From CAZJAT01 sp964544145 (GTDB lineage Bacteria > Hydrothermota > 32-111): a DNA stretch of 41,622 nucleotides. The stretch's first letter is position 1, and each line of letters starts with the position of its first letter. The position numbers were made by a program, and so were the translations under genes. Location: assembly GCA_964544145.1 (NCBI GenBank), contig CAZJAT010000015.1:1-41622 (forward strand), written 5' to 3'. Under the pieces are notes generated by a model, which was given only the letters and a program-made list of their open reading frames with translations, was not told the origin of the DNA and ran no database searches. This document shows, in pieces, positions 36,691-41,622 of this stretch.

Positions 36691-36699
36691 CATTTTGCA

Positions 36700-38445
36700 T
36701 TATTTTAGTATAATGATATTATCTGTTCTGTTATTTAATTTAACTATATACTTACCCTGTGCAACACCTGTATTGATTGAATTCACTCCGGGTTTCAATA
36801 TACCGGAATAAACCATTCTACCCGAGATATCATACATTGAGATTGAGATATCACTCAATGACGGGTTTGTGATATTGAACATTGAAGCATTAATCCTGTT
36901 AAATAAAATTCCCTTACTTTCTTCCAGAATATCATTTATACCCAGATATGTGCCTTCAACCAGTATTGAATCAATATTGGGTGTCAATTCATTCTTTGAT
37001 GTAGTGAATGTCACATAATACTGCATATACTTATGGTCAATATTGACAGACGGCACTGTTGAGAGATTGATCTCCGAACCCATTGCACCGATACTGCCTA
37101 TTGTTGACCAATCATCAGCATCGCTCATGTCTTCCTGATCACCTGTTCTCACCTTTAATAATAATGATGTGAATCTCGGCGCTGCACCCCAATAGTATAA
37201 TGATGTGGGAGTAGTAAATGCTGTATCGGCTGAAATTGGATCATAGAAACCATCCAATGGAAATACAGAACTCTCCAAATGACCTGATTTATAATAACTT
37301 GTAATATACAATCTGCCGCCCTGTCCAGAATCAGAACCTGCCAGAGCATATGTGTGTTCTGCAATCTGACACATGCTGCCTATAGAATTATCCGTGATAT
37401 TCTGAGCAACCTGTATGGTGAATCCGTAATCATAGGATTTATATATCACACCCGGTAATACAGTTGTTATATACATCACTGTATCAACAATATTTATACC
37501 ATTAATCATTGATGAATCGGGTATGATATCTGCCGTATCAAGCAATGTCCATGTTGTATCTGCTATGTGTTTCATTGCCAGCTGTCCTGCCCAATCGCCC
37601 ATAAATAAAAATCCTGTTACATCATTATATGTGAGAGCAGTGACAATCTCCCAAGCATATGTATTATTCAGTGCTACCCAGTTTTCGCCCTTATCATATG
37701 TCATTGACATTACAGCCCCATCAAGATATGCATCTCTTCCCACAATAGCTGTTGAATCATTTATCTTAACAATAACCGGGCATGCGGCAAAACCAACTGT
37801 ATCGAATTTTGTCCATGTTGAACATGCATCATAGGATTTGAGAATAATACCATCCATATTGGTATATGCAAGATCCGGATTACCTGCAACAGCAATAAAC
37901 TCATTACCTGTCATCTGGGTTAATCCATATACCCTGTCAACTATATTGGATGGCTGAATAGCAGATGTGTCCCAGGTCTGCTGGTCAAAGCTCCTGAAAA
38001 CAAAGCCCTTGTTGACACCGCCATAATAACCGCAGGCATAGAGAGTGCCGCCAATAATATTAATATCAAATACCTCAATTGTTGACTGTGGTAATGGGAA
38101 TGTGTCCACATCAAACCAGGAACTGCCTAAATTGGTTGAATAAGATACCTTGCCGGGAAAACCTGAACCCACAAAGGTAGTATCTCCATTAGCAAAAATC
38201 TTATTTAATATTGATGTACCTACTGCAGGATATGTTGTCAGCATAGCCCAATTGGTATCATTAAGAAAATCCAGATTCATAGGTGCAGTGGGTGCAATAC
38301 CCAGAGCATCCATATACATTGTTGAGTCAATCATTACATTCTGACCCTTTCCTCCTGTCCAATCGCTCTGCATCCATATCTTTCTCTGAGCAGAGAGACT
38401 CATTGCAATTACAATGATGAGCATTAAAACAGTAATTTTTTTCAT
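36700..38445 (-). CDS. Exported Asp-box (BNR) propeller protein with C-terminal sorting-type domain
   Basis: The 581 residues start with a signal peptide (hydrophobic 4-18, cleavage near LSAQ). Asp-box-like motifs recur near 103-111 (STNLGSSWF), 151-158 (RSFDQQTW), 204-212 (SYDACSTWT), 248-256 (MTYDKGENW) and 337-344 (SYDYGFTI), which suggests a sialidase/photosystem-stability-factor-like beta propeller. I see no catalytic sialidase residues, so a binding or structural role is more likely. The tail (about 515-581) with SISMYDISGRMVYSG and the end NIIILK fits a T9SS type A sorting domain. GGAGGTG precedes the ATG. The gene lies 11 bases after the subtilase gene and shares its promoter. Confidence 0.8.
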   Translation of the reverse strand: MKKITVLMLIIVIAMSLSAQRKIWMQSDWTGGKGQNVMIDSTMYMDALGIAPTAPMNLDFLNDTNWAMLTTYPAVGTSILNKIFANGDTTFVGSGFPGKVSYSTNLGSSWFDVDTFPLPQSTIEVFDINIIGGTLYACGYYGGVNKGFVFRSFDQQTWDTSAIQPSNIVDRVYGLTQMTGNEFIAVAGNPDLAYTNMDGIILKSYDACSTWTKFDTVGFAACPVIVKINDSTAIVGRDAYLDGAVMSMTYDKGENWVALNNTYAWEIVTALTYNDVTGFLFMGDWAGQLAMKHIADTTWTLLDTADIIPDSSMINGINIVDTVMYITTVLPGVIYKSYDYGFTIQVAQNITDNSIGSMCQIAEHTYALAGSDSGQGGRLYITSYYKSGHLESSVFPLDGFYDPISADTAFTTPTSLYYWGAAPRFTSLLLKVRTGDQEDMSDADDWSTIGSIGAMGSEINLSTVPSVNIDHKYMQYYVTFTTSKNELTPNIDSILVEGTYLGINDILEESKGILFNRINASMFNITNPSLSDISISMYDISGRMVYSGILKPGVNSINTGVAQGKYIVKLNNRTDNIIILK

Positions 38446-38456
38446 AACACCTCCAT

Positions 38457-40634
38457 TTATTTCAATATTATAAATTTATTCATATTCCTGCTATTCGTAT
38501 CTCTGCAGAAATAAATACCCGGCTTTTCGGGCATATTATTGAGCTGTCTTCCGCTTATATCATAGAACAATGAATATTTAGTTGATAAGTTTTCTATTAT
38601 ATATGAAAATGTATCAATTAAACAATAATCCTTTTCTCTGAATGAAAAAAGGATTTGATATATATTATTGCCCATATCAGGAATAATGTCAAGTGCCATA
38701 TAATCACTTACAATACTAATCGGCACTCCGTTTTTATAGACTGAACGAAATCTGCATTCCGGATTATCCAGTTTAAGTTCAATAAAATTATTTACTATAT
38801 GAAATCTGGCACTAATACCCATCTGTTCAACACGTGTCGCCAGAAATGATGTATAAGCATCCAGATAACCAAAACCCTCAAAGAATGAAGTGCTTCCCGG
38901 TATATAGGGAATGGTTTTGGAACCCTGTCTTATGAGATAATTGAGTTTCTTTGTATGCATCAGACGGTCTGTTCCCAGTACAACACCCATTGCACCAGCA
39001 GTAACAGCTGCTGCAAAACTTGAGCCGCAATAGATACCTTTCATATTGGGTAATGAATATATACTGCTTATTGGGTTTTCCTCATATGTACAAATAAATT
39101 TACCCGGTGCATATACATCAGGTTTAACATATTTATAATTTCCCCTTGAATTCCATTGGGGTATCTGAAAAACAGTATCACTGATGCCGGTTATACCGGG
39201 TATGCTGTTTCTTGATACAAAAACACCTGATGTAATGGCCTGTGAGGCAAGTCCGGGAATAGCAATAGTATTATCGCTGTCGCCGCTGATACAGTTAATT
39301 GACCCATCATGCACAATAAATCCGCCTTGAGCCACATAACCGGTTATGCTGTCCTCAATACTGTCTATTATGAATTCAACAGCAAATCGCTGACTGTTTT
39401 TCTGTGTTACAGTTATATGCAATTGTTTCTCATTTCTATTATAGCCATATGCAAATGATAGCATACTGTCTTTAAAATAAGCCTTAGTTGAACTAATAGG
39501 AGATATCCACTGTGTATATTTTAATTGGTTTTCATACACATAAAGGAATCTGAATAGAATATCATCTATATTGACTATATCAGCATCAAATCTGTAATCA
39601 TCTACACATTGGAATATTATATGTTTATTATTCATCAGCCCATTATCCGCATTGCTCTCTATTTTAGCTGAGAAATGTATGGGAGACAGACCGAGATTTC
39701 CTGCTGATACGGCAATACCCCTTCCGGATTTACTGTCAGAGAAAAGGGTGTCTATGGCAAAATCCAAAGCAGATCTTCCGTCATGCCTGCCCCAGAAATG
39801 ATTTAAAGGCAAACACACAATGAATGAGCGATTCTCCGATGCGCATCTGTCTATGATAAATTTCATGCCATCAATTATATTTTTCTCATATGGCAGTACA
39901 TTGACTCCTATTATATCTGAACTTGAAAGCATACCTCGGTTAATAGAATCTGATGATGCAAGCAGAGATAAAATAGCCGTGCCATGACCTGTGCTGTCAT
40001 AGAGCGGATAAAATGGTATCTGTTCAGCTGCTATTTCCTCACCATAATAAAAACCCGCGGGAATTGGCAGTCGCTCATCTTTCTGATTCCACACAAGAAT
40101 ATCCCTGCTGGCATTATTTATATGTTCACCCTGAACATTAATTCCCTCATCCAATAGGCAGACGGTAATTTCCTTTCCGAAATATCCCGTTACATTCATC
40201 TGTTCAATACCTGAATAATATCTGGCTGAATCAGCAGATTGGAACATGGGTTTGGATAGATAGATATAATCTATATCACTGTGTTCTGACAGAGCTTCAA
40301 TATGCATGATATGAATCTTGCCTGTTATCAGATTTTGTGAAATCTTTACTGGTTCTGTTAATTCTCCCATTAAATTATCTGCATTTCCCCTTAATATGAC
40401 ATCAATCAATGAATCCAAACCAAGTTCAACAACATTGCTGAAATGAATAACATTAATACCTGATTTATCTGGTATTAACTCATAAACACCCTTGGATGAT
40501 GTATACACTGAAATGGAGTCAGAGAATAGCATTGGAAATTCACTGAATATCATTGGGTCTGTTTTACCATTATCCCATGCAATAATATTTATGACAATAA
40601 ATAATAATAATAATAATAAAGAAAAATGTTTCAT
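38457..40634 (-). CDS. Exported subtilase with large insertion before the catalytic serine
   Basis: The 725 residues begin with a signal peptide whose core is six leucines. The S8 triad is D162 (VCLLDEG), H217 (DSTGHGT) and S539 (CGSSFAA), with oxyanion N313 (SAGN). The N313-to-S539 distance is 226 residues, against 77 and 97 in the two other subtilases here. An extra beta-rich domain of about 150 residues (roughly 320-470) is therefore inserted. The C-terminus with KYSLFYDISGRQL, GIYFCRD and NKFIILK is a short sorting-type tail. There is no Shine-Dalgarno sequence; the -10 box ends six bases before the ATG, so the mRNA may be leaderless. Confidence 0.87.
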   Translation of the reverse strand: MKHFSLLLLLLFIVINIIAWDNGKTDPMIFSEFPMLFSDSISVYTSSKGVYELIPDKSGINVIHFSNVVELGLDSLIDVILRGNADNLMGELTEPVKISQNLITGKIHIMHIEALSEHSDIDYIYLSKPMFQSADSARYYSGIEQMNVTGYFGKEITVCLLDEGINVQGEHINNASRDILVWNQKDERLPIPAGFYYGEEIAAEQIPFYPLYDSTGHGTAILSLLASSDSINRGMLSSSDIIGVNVLPYEKNIIDGMKFIIDRCASENRSFIVCLPLNHFWGRHDGRSALDFAIDTLFSDSKSGRGIAVSAGNLGLSPIHFSAKIESNADNGLMNNKHIIFQCVDDYRFDADIVNIDDILFRFLYVYENQLKYTQWISPISSTKAYFKDSMLSFAYGYNRNEKQLHITVTQKNSQRFAVEFIIDSIEDSITGYVAQGGFIVHDGSINCISGDSDNTIAIPGLASQAITSGVFVSRNSIPGITGISDTVFQIPQWNSRGNYKYVKPDVYAPGKFICTYEENPISSIYSLPNMKGIYCGSSFAAAVTAGAMGVVLGTDRLMHTKKLNYLIRQGSKTIPYIPGSTSFFEGFGYLDAYTSFLATRVEQMGISARFHIVNNFIELKLDNPECRFRSVYKNGVPISIVSDYMALDIIPDMGNNIYQILFSFREKDYCLIDTFSYIIENLSTKYSLFYDISGRQLNNMPEKPGIYFCRDTNSRNMNKFIILK
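40602..40619 (-). repeat. In-frame TTA trinucleotide repeat in a signal peptide
   Basis: Six consecutive TTA codons (ATA repeat on the plus strand) encode six leucines at residues 6-11 of the subtilase signal peptide. Gain or loss of units would change the hydrophobic core length without shifting the frame. Confidence 0.75.
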
Positions 40635-40640
40635 TTTTAT

Positions 40641-40669
40641 ATTTTAATTTAATAGTCTGTAAAAGTCAA
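40641..40669 (-). promoter_or_regulatory. Promoter of the subtilase-propeller pair, apparently leaderless
   Basis: On the minus strand TTGACT (40664-40669) and TAAAAT (40641-40646) are 17 bases apart. Only six bases lie between the -10 box and the ATG at 40634, so the transcript would begin at the start codon. Confidence 0.55.
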
Positions 40670-40678
40670 TGCAAGAAC

Positions 40679-41622
40679 TTATTTGTACAATTCTGTTCTA
40701 TTTCTCCCGTTTTCCTTTGCAGTATAAAGAGCTTTGTCTGCTTTGCCTATAAGTTCATCCTTTGTTTCGCCATTATCCGGATATACGGATATTCCAAAAC
40801 TTGCTGTTACCGAAAGCATATCACCTGTTTGCGTATTGAGAATGTTTTTTGCTTCAATAGTTTCTCTCAATTTATCTACAGTATTGTAGATATCACCTTC
40901 TATATTATTCAGAATAATAATAAATTCTTCACCTCCATAACGGGCAATAAAGTCTGATTTCCTGATATTTTCCGACAATGTCCTGGCAAAGGATTTGAGA
41001 ACAATATCACCCACTTGATGGCCATATGTGTCATTAAATGATTTGAAATGGTCAATATCTGCAAGAATAAGACCTATTTTTTTCTTTGTTCTGTTAGAAT
41101 GTTCAATAAACAAATCAAGTTGTTCCTGAAAATAGCGGTGATTGTACACTCCTGTCAACCCGTCTTTAATAGCCAAATCCCTCATATTTTCATAATATCT
41201 GGCTTTTTCTACAGCTGTCTGTAAAACATCGGAAAGAAAGTGAAAGAAATTTTCCTTTGTTGGATTGATATCGAAATTTTCGTCTGAAACAATAATAGCA
41301 ATATCCATTTCCCCGGATTCATGATGATATATGGGCATTGCCACTGCAGTTTTAACATTTGTTATTCTTTCATTTTCACATACCATCCTTAATTTCACAT
41401 CCCTCTTATCAATATTGTTTTTGATAATTGTTGTTTTCTGATTATATACAATTAAAGCAAAGGAATTCTGAATATTGAAATTGTCTTGCAGACCAATATC
41501 CTCAAATTGATATAATAATCGGCCATTAATACCGTCAGTACTGAGTACAAAAATATTTTTAACAGGAAATATCTCATCCACGTTTTCCTTCAATTGTGTC
41601 ATTATCTTTGCAAAGTTCAGAG
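40679..41622 (-). CDS. GAF-like/GGDEF diguanylate cyclase (5' end may lie outside window)
   Basis: The C-terminal half is a GGDEF domain: DGLTGVYNHRYF, the metal-site motif ADIDHFKSFNDTYGHQVGD, and the active-site GGEEF in RYGGEEFIII. An inhibitory I-site RKSD lies five residues before it, so it should make cyclic di-GMP and be product-inhibited. The N-terminal 150 residues (VKNIFVLSTDG to AVEKARYYENM) look like a GAF-type sensor without membrane helices. An ATG at 41602 gives 307 residues, but the frame stays open to the window edge (LNFAKI precedes it) and no ribosome site is seen there. The protein is therefore probably longer. Confidence 0.9.
   Translation of the reverse strand, partial: LNFAKIMTQLKENVDEIFPVKNIFVLSTDGINGRLLYQFEDIGLQDNFNIQNSFALIVYNQKTTIIKNNIDKRDVKLRMVCENERITNVKTAVAMPIYHHESGEMDIAIIVSDENFDINPTKENFFHFLSDVLQTAVEKARYYENMRDLAIKDGLTGVYNHRYFQEQLDLFIEHSNRTKKKIGLILADIDHFKSFNDTYGHQVGDIVLKSFARTLSENIRKSDFIARYGGEEFIIILNNIEGDIYNTVDKLRETIEAKNILNTQTGDMLSVTASFGISVYPDNGETKDELIGKADKALYTAKENGRNRTELYK

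Noticed and set aside
1..41622. CRISPR arrays, insertion sequences, prophage, toxin-antitoxin or phage-defence systems
   Set aside because: I saw no regularly spaced repeats, transposase or integrase motifs, or defence-gene signatures. The window is housekeeping plus exported-protein genes.

Overview
The window is one contiguous piece of an AT-rich bacterial chromosome with very dense coding. There are about 33 protein genes, most gene junctions overlap or nearly touch, and no gap exceeds about 240 bases. I see no tRNA or rRNA gene, CRISPR array, prophage, insertion sequence or transposase. The genetic code is standard: TAA, TAG and TGA all act as stops. Good Shine-Dalgarno sequences precede many genes. 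The taxon cannot be fixed from sequence alone. The Bacteroidota-type (T9SS/por-like) C-terminal sorting domains on several secreted proteins, a two-subunit glycyl-tRNA synthetase, an inositol-phosphate synthase and a long GreA fusion suggest an uncultured Gram-negative lineage, probably of the FCB group or a neighbouring candidate phylum (inference).

Region 1 (1-12,411, minus strand) is a housekeeping run read from a clear TTGACA/TATAAT promoter in front of glyQ. Its order is glyQ, glyS, an unknown duplicated-module protein, rsmI, a CDP-alcohol phosphatidyltransferase, ino1, tmk, a Ctp-type protease, an unknown membrane protein, alaS, a two-cluster ferredoxin and a geranylgeranyl-reductase-like flavoprotein cut by the window edge. 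It mixes translation with polar-lipid chemistry. Ino1 and the transferase should make a phosphatidylinositol-type lipid. The ferredoxin and flavoprotein look like a pair that reduces isoprenoid double bonds.

Region 2 (12,594-18,149) holds recF on the minus strand, which appears leaderless. Divergent from it on the plus strand are an M3 oligoendopeptidase, ftsK and a small exported protein in the position where many genomes carry lolA.

Region 3 (18,116-27,034, minus) is a second tight run: a DUF3160-like lipoprotein, rsmD, coaD, a rhomboid protease, a YhcC-type radical SAM protein, a 727-residue protein ending in a GreA domain, a secreted thioredoxin-fold protein with a long helical N-terminus, and a small polytopic membrane protein.

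Region 4 (27,051-31,622, minus) is the run lemA, htpX (with an N-terminal zinc ribbon), a family 2 glycosyltransferase and an exported subtilase, read from a near-consensus promoter that abuts a strong terminator.

Region 5 (31,624-40,669, minus) is an exported-protein island. It has a subtilase and an Asp-box propeller protein under one apparently leaderless promoter, then a 1608-residue multidomain subtilase behind a near-perfect sigma-54 promoter with a long palindrome at the usual enhancer distance. All four large exported proteins of regions 4 and 5 end in similar short beta-rich tails finishing in a basic residue, as expected for one shared secretion and anchoring route. The window ends inside a GAF-like/GGDEF diguanylate cyclase gene.
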